Positions 24,593-34,600 of a stretch of DNA of 64,000 bases are shown here, piece by piece. Positions within the stretch are counted from its first letter, which is position 1, and each line of letters opens with the position of its first letter. The notes beneath the pieces were generated by a model. That model was not told the origin of the DNA and did no database searches. It was given only the letters and a program-made list of their open reading frames with translations. The DNA is taken from positions 1 through 64,000 of the forward strand of contig JAKJHU010000168.1 of the NCBI GenBank assembly GCA_022316685.1. Direction: 5' to 3'. A program made the position numbers and the translations under genes. This stretch comes from Progne subis subis (Eukaryota; Chordata; Aves; Passeriformes; Hirundinidae).

Positions 24593-26214
24593 ATGTCCAA
24601 GGACGACGGGGGCTGCAAGCTGACGTCAGTCTACAAGCACAAGGAGAGGAAGCCAAAGAAGCCTCACTACATCCCGAGGCCATGGGGCAAACCCTACAAT
24701 TACAAATGCTTCCAGTGTCCTTTCACCTGCATGGAGAAGTCCCACCTCTACAACCATATGAAGTACAGCCTGTGCAAGAACTCCCTGTCCCTCCTCATCG
24801 AGTCCGACTGGCCCTACAAGAAGGGCAACCTGCTCCACCCGGAGCTGCGGCTGCTGCACACGGAGAGCTCCCGCCTGCGCGGGCGGCGGGATGAGCAGGA
24901 CACCTGCGACACCTCGGCCACCCCGGGAGGCTCCGTCCGGGCCAAGCACGTCCCCACCAGGGATGGCCACGAGGATAAGCCGATGACAGGGGTGGAGATC
25001 CTGCCTGCCGAAGGGGCCAGTGAGGAAGGTGGCCAGTTCCAGGAGGAGGAGGAGGATGTTGCTGGCCTGCTGAGGGAGATGGATGCGAGGGAGAAGAAAG
25101 AGAGAAACGAGGAGCCAGGTTGCCAAGGTGACCCAGCTGAACCAGAATTGAATGCTTTGGTCTTCGGTTTCAAGAACAAGAGGGACAACAAGCCTTGCAA
25201 GGAGGTGGAGCCTGACTTCATCATCACAGATGTCTTCTCTCTCAAGAACCATGTCATGAAGAGCAGGGAAATGGCCTCCCCTGACCTAGATGCAAAGCCA
25301 AAGCATTGCAAAGTGCCAAAGAAATGCCTGGCCAGCGGTGGGATCTTGATGGAGCAGTGGAAACTGGTGGCAAATGGGCAAAGGAGGAACACACCTGAGG
25401 TCTCCCCACCTTGTACCGACGGCAACATCATCCCGTGCTACCCCCCTCCAGCCTACAGTGACTACCACGAACCTCAGGGCCTGAACCTCTCACTGCTGGG
25501 TATTAACTACCCTTTGAACCCCAGTCTCTTCTCCTACCTGAGCCCCACCATGGCCAACAGCACGACAACACACCCTCACTTGGCTCAGCTGCCCTTCCTG
25601 GCCTCCACAGCCCAGCTGATGCACCCCCATGCCTCCCACTTCCAGCCTCTGCAGAGCCCTGAGCGCCCAGCCTTCCTCCCCCGCTTCTACTACCCCCTGC
25701 TCTTCGAGCACACCTTCAGCTCCATGGAGAGCAAGATGTCCTCCAGCAAGCCAGACCCTCAGCAGCTGGTGGGCTCAGTCCTGCCCACGACACCCCAAAC
25801 CAAACCTTCCAGTGAGCCAAACAAGCCTGGGCTGCTGAAAGTTCCCCTGCTGAAGACAGGTTTTCCTTGGTCCAAAGGTGTCCAGGAGGAGCCAGGCTCT
25901 GAGCTCGGCCACTCTGCCATGCTGGGGCAGGAGGAAGGGGAGAAATGGCTGTCCCAGGAGAAGGAGAGCAACCCAGCTTTGGGCCTCAGCAACCTACGCA
26001 AGAAGTCGGCCACTGACATCTACCAAACTGTGGTGGGGATGAAGGATGGCACTTTCACTCACAGCAGCGTCAGGAAGACAGAGTTGCCAGTGGTGACCTG
26101 TCTGGAGACCAGCAGCCCTCCAGGAAACCCATTAAAGAGGAAGTTCCCTGCCAATGGGCTGGATTTGATAGGACCTGAAAGGATGATGCCTGGGAAGCTC
26201 AGTTACCAGAGCAG
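24593..26214 (+). CDS. PRR35: PRR35 coding exon 1
   Basis: 1622 bases encoding residues 1 to 540 plus two bases of codon 541. The donor AGCAG|GTAAGG lies at 26214/26215. The exon holds the zinc finger, the acidic region and the Pro-rich middle, with no internal stop or frame break. Confidence 0.9.
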
Positions 26215-28178
26215 GTAAGGTGCCTGAGATCTCTCTGCCCCTTCCTCGCTTTAGGTTGACATTGTTTATTCTCCATATCCTGTTGTTTCTCTGTTCCCCC
26301 AGTAATCTGGGGATGAGCCCCAGGGAGCTGAGCACTATTCAGGCTGGTGGTCCACACCAGTGCCCACCCAAGCAGAGCTTCCTGCCCTCCAGGGCCTCAA
26401 AAAGCCCCCAAACGCATCCAAGCATCTAAGCTATGCCACACTTGCTGTCCCTTGCCTTCCCCTGATCTATATGGAGCCAGAGGTGATGGGGTGTCTGTGT
26501 GGGGTTGACCCGTGCTCCCCAGGCACCAGGGAAAGCACCTCTTGTATCCCCAGATATCCCAGGTTTACTGGAACAATCGTTGTCTATTTTTAAACATACA
26601 TATTTGCATTCCTTTGATTCACCTTCTGGTTTCAAAGCCCCGGAGGAGGGTCACGTTCTCAAACACTTCCTTTTACCTGGGGCTAGAAATGTGCACAGCT
26701 CCTTTAAACACAATTTCAGTTGCTCCCCTGGTTGTGCAAGTCCAGCTGTGGCTCCAAGAAAAATGTCACAGTAAACCCACTGCTTTGATACCCAGAGGAG
26801 CTTTCTCTGGAGAAGATCTCTGTGGTTTTCTATCTCCACCTGCCCTTTCCATGCTCCCAGGCTGGCTGGGCAGATTCCCTGCAATTGGGCCTCCAGGAGT
26901 GTGGGATGGTCATTTCCATTAACATTCTCCAGTGCTCCAAGAAGAGGGGGAATCCAGTCTTGGCTAGCTGAGGTGGGGTCAGCACCATCTCCCTAGATTG
27001 GCCTCTCCCTTTGTTGGTGCCGTGAAATAGCATGTGCCAGGATCCGTCCTGCTCTCGGAGAACAGTGCCAGGAGCAGAACCAGCCAGGGCTCTGCCTGCT
27101 CTGACCAAAGCTCTTCCTGGCAGGGTCTCACACTGGCAGCAGCCAGTGGAGGAAACACAGCTACATCTGGTAATGCTGGCCCTGGACATAAGTGTGAGGA
27201 TTTTCCTGTCTTTTTCCCTACTGATTGTATCCACCTCTTCTCCACAGTGGTTCAAGGGCCAACCCTGGCCACATCTCTGCGGCCCTGGACCACTGGCACT
27301 CGGACATCCTCACAGGCCAGCCTGAGGAACCAGAGAGGGGCAATGACACCGAAATCCTTCCGTCTGTGGGTGCTGCCCTGGACCACGGTCTCTGCAAGCA
27401 GAGCAGACCCCAAGAGACTTCTGCCATGACAGGCTCTGAGGCCACAACTGTGCTTATTGGGGACCTGTCCAAAACCTTGGAGGAATACCAAGAGGTGGAG
27501 AAGAAACTGTCAGATCTGGCAAAGGAAGACACCCCTGGGCAAAAAGAGCTGAGGGACCAGCTGGTCAAAATCCGAAGGGAGCTCTACTATATCCACCAGG
27601 CACTGGAGAAAGCCACCAAACCCCACGAGGGGCCGCTGGACCTGTCGGTGAAGAGATCCTCAGAAGGTCTGGAGAAGGTCCAGCAGGCCAAGAAGGAGCC
27701 CTGCAATGTGAGCCTGGGAAGTGAGAAGCTTCACAGCAAAGACCAAGGGCCCCTCAGCAAATGTCCGGCCAGCGGGGAGGCCGGAGATGGGGAGGGGCTG
27801 CCCGACTGCCTCCTCGAGGCCGAGAACAAAACCATTGACCTGCTGATCAAGATGAGCCGCTCCGAGAGCCTGCGGGCAGCCTCCTCCGAGGCCCCTCTGG
27901 GCGCCGTCATCAAGGCGGAGGTGCTGCCCCTCGCCGTGCCCCCGGAGCTGCGCCACGTCATGGAGCCCTACTACAGCCGGACCACCAAGTGCGAGGCAGA
28001 CTCCAGCGTGCTGCTCTGCTCCGACGGCAGGTCCAGCAGCACGCAGGGCCCGCAGCTCCCCGCCGGCGCCGAGGACGGGCCCCTGGGCTGCCGCGCCATG
28101 CAGCGCTCCCTGTCCTGCAGCCTCCCCAGTGACACCGATGCCGTGTGTGTCCACAGCCCTCTGCATGCCGACCCCTAA
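24593..28178 (+). CDS. PRR35: PRR35 (proline rich 35), ZNF750-like zinc-finger protein; span of both coding exons
   Basis: Joining 24593..26214 and 27248..28178 gives an 850-residue protein. The N-terminus carries the basic block KERKPKKPHYIPRPWGKP shared by PRR35 and ZNF750. A single CCHC-type zinc finger follows, with ligands Cys39, Cys42, His55 and Cys61. Next come an acidic stretch (about residues 145-180), a Pro/Tyr/Ser-rich middle with a GLNLS motif (296-300), a predicted coiled coil (about 610-660), and PLDLS at 670-674, a perfect match to the CtBP-binding motif. ZNF750 is a nuclear regulator of epithelial differentiation that recruits CtBP, so a similar corepressor-linked role is inferred here. 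Neighbours NHLRC4 and PIGQ separate it from ZNF750, which lies elsewhere. The start is chosen at CCACCATG, a strong Kozak context just before the conserved block. Confidence 0.9.
26215..27247 (+). other. PRR35: PRR35 intron
   Basis: 1033 bases from GTAAGG to a pyrimidine-rich acceptor TTCTCCACAG. Phase 2 on both sides keeps the frame. It contains the candidate SOX/POU/TCF cluster at 26572-26618. Confidence 0.85.
26572..26618. promoter_or_regulatory. Candidate SOX/POU/TCF motif cluster in the PRR35 intron
   Basis: AACAAT (26572-26577) faces TTGT (26580-26583) as an imperfect SOX palindrome. ATTTGCAT, a perfect octamer, lies at 26602-26609. CCTTTGAT, a TCF/LEF-type site, lies at 26611-26618. 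The AT-rich stretch differs from its flanks. Enhancer function is inference. Confidence 0.3.
27248..28178 (+). CDS. PRR35: PRR35 coding exon 2 (terminal)
   Basis: 931 bases completing codon 541 and ending at the TAA stop (28176-28178). It carries the coiled-coil segment with heptad-like Leu spacing, the PLDLS corepressor motif (bases 27633-27647) and a low-complexity C-terminus. GC content rises strongly in its second half. Confidence 0.9.
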
Positions 28179-29605
28179 GTCCACCTTGCTCAAAAGCTCC
28201 TGGATCTCACTGATCACCTCACGCTTCACCTTCCCAGTGTCCCACCTCTCCACTCCTCCTCTTCGCCATGGATGAAAGCTCCACCATTGCCTGGTTGGGA
28301 CCACGCTGTGAGGGGTTCCAGCAGCTCCCCCAGGTGAACCCACCAGGTGTAAAAACCCAGTCCCTGTGCTCCCCAGGCAATCACGGACAGTGCTGCTGGG
28401 CTCTGCATGCTCCCAGCCTTAGCACCCCAGTCCTGGAACTCCCTTCGAAAGGGGAGTCACCAGCAGGCACCAAGAGAAAACTGCTAAAAGCACCAAGACT
28501 TCATCAAAAGGCTCACCCAGCCCTCTCATCAGGGGCACTCAGGGACATTTGCAAACCAGTTCCCATAATCTGTGGACAGGGGAGGGACTACAGAGGCCCA
28601 AGCCTTGGTCAAGGATGTGCTCAAACAGACAATGGCTGTCACCTTGTACACAGCACAGACATTCCACAGAAGCTGGAGGGTCACAGCCAGGAACAAGAGG
28701 CCCAGCTGGATTGACCCAGAGGCCAAGAATTTTCTGCACTGTGGAGACAAGAACATCCTGCCATTCACAATGACAAGTGCGACGCAGGAGCCACCCTGCC
28801 AGCTCCACACTTAGGTCCTGAGTTCTCATGCTCGGGCCATTTGCCATGTGTAGGGAATGCTGGGCTGTGGGGACTTGTTCCTGTATGCTGACCATCCAGT
28901 GTCCTGGTCCTCCTTTTGCTTTCACACAGAAAGGACCTTCCTTCCCTCTCTCCCCATGCAGGCGTGATGCATGTTCCTCACCAAGGCCCCAATCCTGCAG
29001 AGTTCAGCTCCCAGGAGCTCCTGCCCATTTGTCCCAATCCCCAAACGCTGACACATGGGACAGCAAAATGGGTGAGAGGATGCTGCTGTGAACCACAGAG
29101 CTCAAGAGACACAAACCCACAAAACAACTGCGAAGGGACAAACTTGGCCTGTCCCAAGCTGGAACAATGCCAGGCAATCACCACTGAGCCAGAGCACTGG
29201 AGATCAAACCACCCAGGCAGGCGCCTGCTGCTTGTGGGGTCTTCCCAAAAGACCACGTGTTCCAGATCCCTGTGTTCACTGGCAGCTCCTGACTCTGTTG
29301 GGCAGACTGGGATCCACTGCAGGGCAGTCACAAGTCCCTGTTCCCACCACGCTTCTGAAAAACATCTGTTCTGGCTCAGGATGCCCTTGTGATTGGGCCA
29401 GGAACTCTTGGAGTTCCTCCCTGTAGTGGTCTTCTGGAAAAGCATTTCCTCTCCCATCCACACTTTGTGTTCAGGACATGGTGGGGTGCTCTGTTAGCAC
29501 CCAGGGACTTTCACCAGCTTGGTGGCTTATTCCTTGAAATGGGAAGTGCTGGGTTGGGGGCCAGGAGGGCAGGACAAAGAAAACAGTGGCAAAGCCACAA
29601 ATAAA
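28179..29605 (+). other. PRR35: Probable PRR35 3' UTR
   Basis: No further coding exon is seen after the stop. The first canonical AATAAA on the + strand lies at 29600-29605, so a 3' UTR of about 1.4 kb is plausible. The exact end is not visible from sequence alone. Confidence 0.4.
29600..29605 (+). terminator. PRR35: Candidate polyadenylation signal for PRR35
   Basis: AATAAA in CCACAAATAAAGGACAT. It is the first canonical signal downstream of the stop codon. Confidence 0.4.
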
Positions 29606-31307
29606 GGACATACTCAGCACATCCCAGGAGCTTTACACACTCTGGGCCCAAACAGGACAATTCCACTGTGGTGGCTGAAGAAGGCAAGGCCCCATGTGGG
29701 ATCTGGGACTCCCGGGTGCTTTGACGGACCCAGACAACATGAAGGCTCTTCTCGCCTGACTGCTCTCTGGACAAAGCTTCCATGTCATCAAAGGGGTTTA
29801 TTCCTCATTGCAAGAATTTGCTTAGGGCACAGGGCCCTGTCGGGTTATTGGTCTCTTCTCTCAGGAGGGAAGTGTGGGGTGGGGGGGAGGGGGACATTCA
29901 GAAGGAGAGATGCTCAGATCAGCAGTGTAGCCCTTTTGAGCCAGCCTCAGATCTTCCTGATGGGCCATGTCCTGCTGCTTCCCAGCATGGCCTTGGTCCC
30001 ACAAGGGAAGGTGGGAAGACCCCACCAGAACAGACCCCGCAACCCGGGTGGAAGTTCCTCAGTCCCAGAGCCCAGGAGGGTGGCGTTGCCCAGCCTTTCT
30101 GGGTGTGAATTGTGCTGTTGTCTCTGGATGCCAGAACACCATCAGCACAGCAGACCCTCCACATCAAGCACCTTGTTCACATCACCCTCCCCCAACAGAC
30201 TCCTATTCTCCCTCCAACATCTTCTGCCATCCTGTGCCCCTCTGTCACCCCATGCCCTGCTGTCACCTCCTCTCCCCAGGTCCCTCACTGCCCTGGCAGC
30301 CCATATCCCCCCTGCCAGCACCACCCTGTTCCCATATCTCAGGGGTCCCTACTCTCCCCCCTCACCATCTCTTCTTCCGTGCCTGGACCCACACCCCAAT
30401 CACCGCAGGAAACTCACAGGCACAGCCAGGAAGTTGGAGTCCCATTTTCCCATTACATCCTTCCCTGCCCACCCAGCCTTTACCTCCTCTGAGGAACAAG
30501 AAGTCATGTAGGTCTCTCTGCCTACCTGGAAACCCCATCTCTTCCCAGTTCCAAGCACCATCCTGTATTTTTTAGCAGACCCCCATCTGAATGAGGGCAT
30601 CCTGGAGGTCCAGTACACCAGAGGGGTAGCTGAGGTCTGATGGGACCATCAGCCCTAAGCTTCAGCAGGAGATCCACGCCCAGACTACCAGGCAGTGCTG
30701 CCTTTCACCCTTTTTAACTCAGATGTTGCCTACACACTGCCACCTCTGTCCCCTGACCCTGACTCCATCCTGCTGCCAGAGCTCGGATGATGCCTTGCTC
30801 TGTGGTGCCCATACTGTGAGCTGGGAACCTCCAATGGGTAGAGCAGCCCTCTCTGTGTCACTCACTGTGTCCCTCACCTCTGCAAAAAGCTGGAGGGCAA
30901 GTGGAATCTGGGGGTCGATCACACAGTATTTATTGTTCACAGTTTTACGAATGTACAAAACAAAAACCAAACCATTAAAGGGAAAACCTCCGAGTGGGAG
31001 CTGCTGCTGGCTGCTTTGTTCTTTCCTGGGAGTTCTGCCTGCTCTGGCTGGATCCTGCAGCAGTCTCATGCCACAGTTCCTATCAAAGAGTCTGTTTTTG
31101 AGGTGCCAGGTGAGCCATCAGCAGGATGTGGCCAGATGTTGACACTGGCTGAGTGTCATCTGTGTTTTCATGGGTGAGCTTTGACTCTTTCGTTCTACTG
31201 GATCAAAACCAGGATCCCACTGGCTGGGGAGAGAGGCTGCCCACTCTATCTGACAGCAGAAGTCAGGCTGAGATATGTCCTCATAGAAGCCATGAGTGTC
31301 CTAATTC
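29606..31307. other. Intergenic, no gene recognised
   Basis: 30130-30380 is pyrimidine-rich and low in complexity. A minus-strand polyadenylation-like signal lies near 30.93 kb. No coding region was recognised. Confidence 0.5.
30929..30934 (-). terminator. Possible minus-strand polyadenylation signal
   Basis: TTTATT on the + strand is AATAAA on the minus strand, in a context resembling a 3' end (GTGAACAATAAATACTGTG when read minus). No matching minus-strand coding exon was recognised to its right, so this may be a non-coding transcript, a decayed retrocopy or chance. Confidence 0.2.
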
Positions 31308-31660
31308 ATAGAATCACAGAATTCCAGAATGGTTTGAGTTGGAAGAAACCTTAAACCTCATCTCTTTCAACCCCCTGCCATGAACAGGGACACCTTCCAC
31401 TATCCCACGTTGCTCCAAGCCCCACCCAGCCTGGCCTTGGACACTTTCAGAGATGGGACAACCTGTGCCCAGCTTCTCTGGGCAACCTGTGCCAGGGCTC
31501 CACCATTCTCATAGAGAAGGATTTCCTCTTAACTGGTAATCTAAACCTACTCTCTTTAAGTTTGAAGTCATTCCCCTTGTCCTGTCATGACACTACTTGC
31601 ACCTGCAGAAGTCCCTGCACACACACATGGCCTTTTCTTTCCATCTCCTTTACAATCTAC
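31308..31660 (-). mobile_element. CR1 LINE 3' fragment
   Basis: It begins with the inverted CR1 tail (TAGAATCACAGAATTCCAGA) and runs through the standard blocks ACCCCCTGCCATGAACAGGG, CCAGCCTGGCCTTGGACACT, GTGCCAGGGCTCCACCATTC and TTCCCCTTGTCCTGTC. The right end fades and is approximate. Confidence 0.9.
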
Positions 31661-34600
31661 CATTGTAGACTTTGGGACCACACTAGGCCCTGGGCTCTGG
31701 TGCAGGGAAGAGCAGAGAGAGGGTGCAGGGTCATATCCCATGTCTCCAGTTCCACCCTGTCCATCAGCCTTTGCACCTTGTCCCCAGGGGTGCTGGTAGC
31801 ACCCCCACAGAAAGGATGGCTCCCCTCTCTCCTCTGGCTGTCCAAGGCAGTGCCCTCCCCAGAGACTCCTGCCTGCAGGCCACTAGGGAGGTGGCTGAGC
31901 TGGTGGCACCATTCCAGTTGAAAGGATGAAAGCATTTACCTTTACATTTAAATAATGGATGGGAATTGAACTACCTGGGCGGCTTATCCAGGCTGCAATC
32001 TGCACCCCCAGGGCCCTCAGCCCACTCCAGCACAGGACCCATTACACGGCTATTTGGTCACCCTAAAGGCATCTGATAGAGAGACATTACCCACCCTTTA
32101 CACGAAGGCCCACCCGATAGCCATCGTGCTTGGCCATGGTTGACCACACTCCCCCTACTTGCATGTTCTCCCCCTTTTTCCTGCCATGCAAGCCCACTCC
32201 CAATCAACAGGTGGAGGACCCAGCCAAATCCCTCCCCTGCCCTGATTAGGCAGCAGCCCCCCCTGCTCCTTGGGCTGGGGGGATATGAGGTCACTGCAGG
32301 TCCCTAGCACAGCTCAGAGCCCAGCAGGTCCTGGTCAATGGAGCTGCACAACTTTTATGGGTTTCTAACCCCAGGTGGGTACAGCTGCTCCCTCCTCAAG
32401 TATTCCTCCTCCTCCAGCTTCAAGAGCAATGGAGAGCTCGGGGATTGGGAGGGAGGGGAGTTTCATAATAAACAAACCCTGAGGGAAGGCTTATCTCAGG
32501 CAAGGCAGTGGAAGGAACCAGATTCCAAGGTTCTTTGTGAAAAAGGAGGTTGTTACTGCTCCCGAACCCATTGGCACAAGAATATGGCCCCAGGGAAGCT
32601 GGGAGCGGAGGACAGGGAGAGTGGGTTTGCTGCATCCCCAACCAGTTTTCCAGCCACAGTTGGTGTGACTGTGAGCTCTGGCTGGATGCCCTGCCAGGGT
32701 CAACAGCAAGGGAAGAGAGTACGAGGGCAAACCAGACGCCCTGGGACACAGGGATGGGACCAGAGCTCCTGAGGAAGGGTGGCAGGACATCATGTCAGGC
32801 TGCACATTGTGAGCAGGGCAGCCCCGAGCATGAGGTGGGAACATCCCAGAGACTCCTGAAAATGCTGTGCCCCCAGATTTCCCTGGCTTGGTGCCAAAGG
32901 GCCGGTGACAAAATTTGGGGGTGGATCCCATGCTGGAAGAGGACATTGGCTACAGAGGTACAGTCAGCAGGAGTCCCAGGAGCCATCCACCCACAGGGAA
33001 GATGGCTGGAGCTGTGGTGGGCATCACCTCTTCGCATTGCACTCCAGCCTGCCAGGGAAACCATGGCCCAGGGGATGGATCTGCAAACTCCCTTGGGTTT
33101 GCCCACAAGTAAAAGATGTGGTAGAGCCAATGCCATGCCCAGAGCTGGATGCTGCCAAGCATCAGCAGGGTGCTGGGTGTGACGCTAAGAAATGGGGACA
33201 TGTTTGTTGCCAGCAGGAGTTCACCCCTTGCACACAGCAATGTGCAGCTGCATGGTGGAGATCCAAATGATTTGGGACCACACAAATCCAGTGGCTGAGA
33301 TGACCACGAGGGTGAGTGCAGAGGTGCCCCACCCCGCTGTGCCAGGGCACCCCAGGCCCCACCTGTGGCAGGCTGGGGAGCTGGGCACTCACTCGGAACT
33401 GTGGGCTACCAGGTGGAACCAGCTGGGGACGAGAAGTGGTTCCTGCCCAGCACAACCAGTTTTCTCTTACCCCAACACGGGCAGGCCAGAGCTTGGAGCA
33501 GTGGAAAGTTACCAAACGTGGGCTCAAGAAGGGCCAAGGTCGGCCAGGAGATTTCTGAGCAGAAATGTGAAGCTGCAAAGACAACCTGGAGCAGAATTGC
33601 TCCATCTCAGGCAGGAGGGGGGCAATGACCCGGCCTTGCAGCAGTGACAGGGCAACTTTAACTGTGAGCCGAGGGCAGGGAAAGATACCAGGCTGCGAGG
33701 ACTCTGGAGCTGGGAAGACAAATCAGGAATTGGCCCCAAGGGGGTCTCATCACTCCAGAGAGGCTGTCCCAACCCACCTGGGGAAAGGCTGGGAAGGTTT
33801 TCTTTCTACCAAATGACTGCACGTTGGGGGGTTGTTTCCCCATTAACTTAAGTAAGAACTGGTGCTGTTCTTGGGAGCTCCAAGTGTCCTGGAAGGTACT
33901 AACAGTGTCAGGAGAACACTCTCACACCCCTTCTCAGCACTGTTCCTCCCTTTGCTTGGAAGCTTAAGCCCAGTAAGAGCAAGCAGGGGAGGCTGTGACT
34001 CCCCTTGAGGCACAAATGTTGCCCCCAGGGCTGGAAGCACACCAGAGAAGCTGCACAGATGTGCTGAAACCTGGCAGGGGCTGATCTGCCAGGGAGATGC
34101 TGATCAGAGTGTCAGCCCAGGCCAGGCCTCCACCTGCTCTCAACCAGACTGCAGCTCCTGGGGAGGAACAGCAAGTCCTCCTGGTCCTCCTGGGAGCTTC
34201 TCTGTGGGAGGAAGAGGAGCAGAGGCAGCCAGAAGCATCACTCCACACATTGCCTGTGGCTTATCTTGGATGCTCTGCTCCCAGCTGTTTGTGGAAGCAG
34301 CACTACTGCTCCTCACCACTCTCCCCACCATAACCACTGTGGTGGCATCTCTGCCTCGAGCCATCTCGCTGTGCCCTGGTGACTGTCCCCCAGCTCTGAC
34401 AGGAACACTGCTGCACTGCAGGTCTATTTAGAGTCCCACATGAACTCTTCAACCCCCATCAGCCACAAACACTGAAGTGCAGAGCAGCCCCTGCGACTGC
34501 AGCTCCGGATCTGCTCCGGCAGCAGCCGTGTTCTCCATCCCCCCATAGCATGTAACCAGTGTGGAGGCGTAGCTATCCCACCTCCTCAGCTTGAAATGAG

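Noticed and set aside
29519..30511. 330-codon + strand frame downstream of PRR35
   Set aside because: It crosses the likely PRR35 polyadenylation signal and a low-complexity pyrimidine region, and has no domain.
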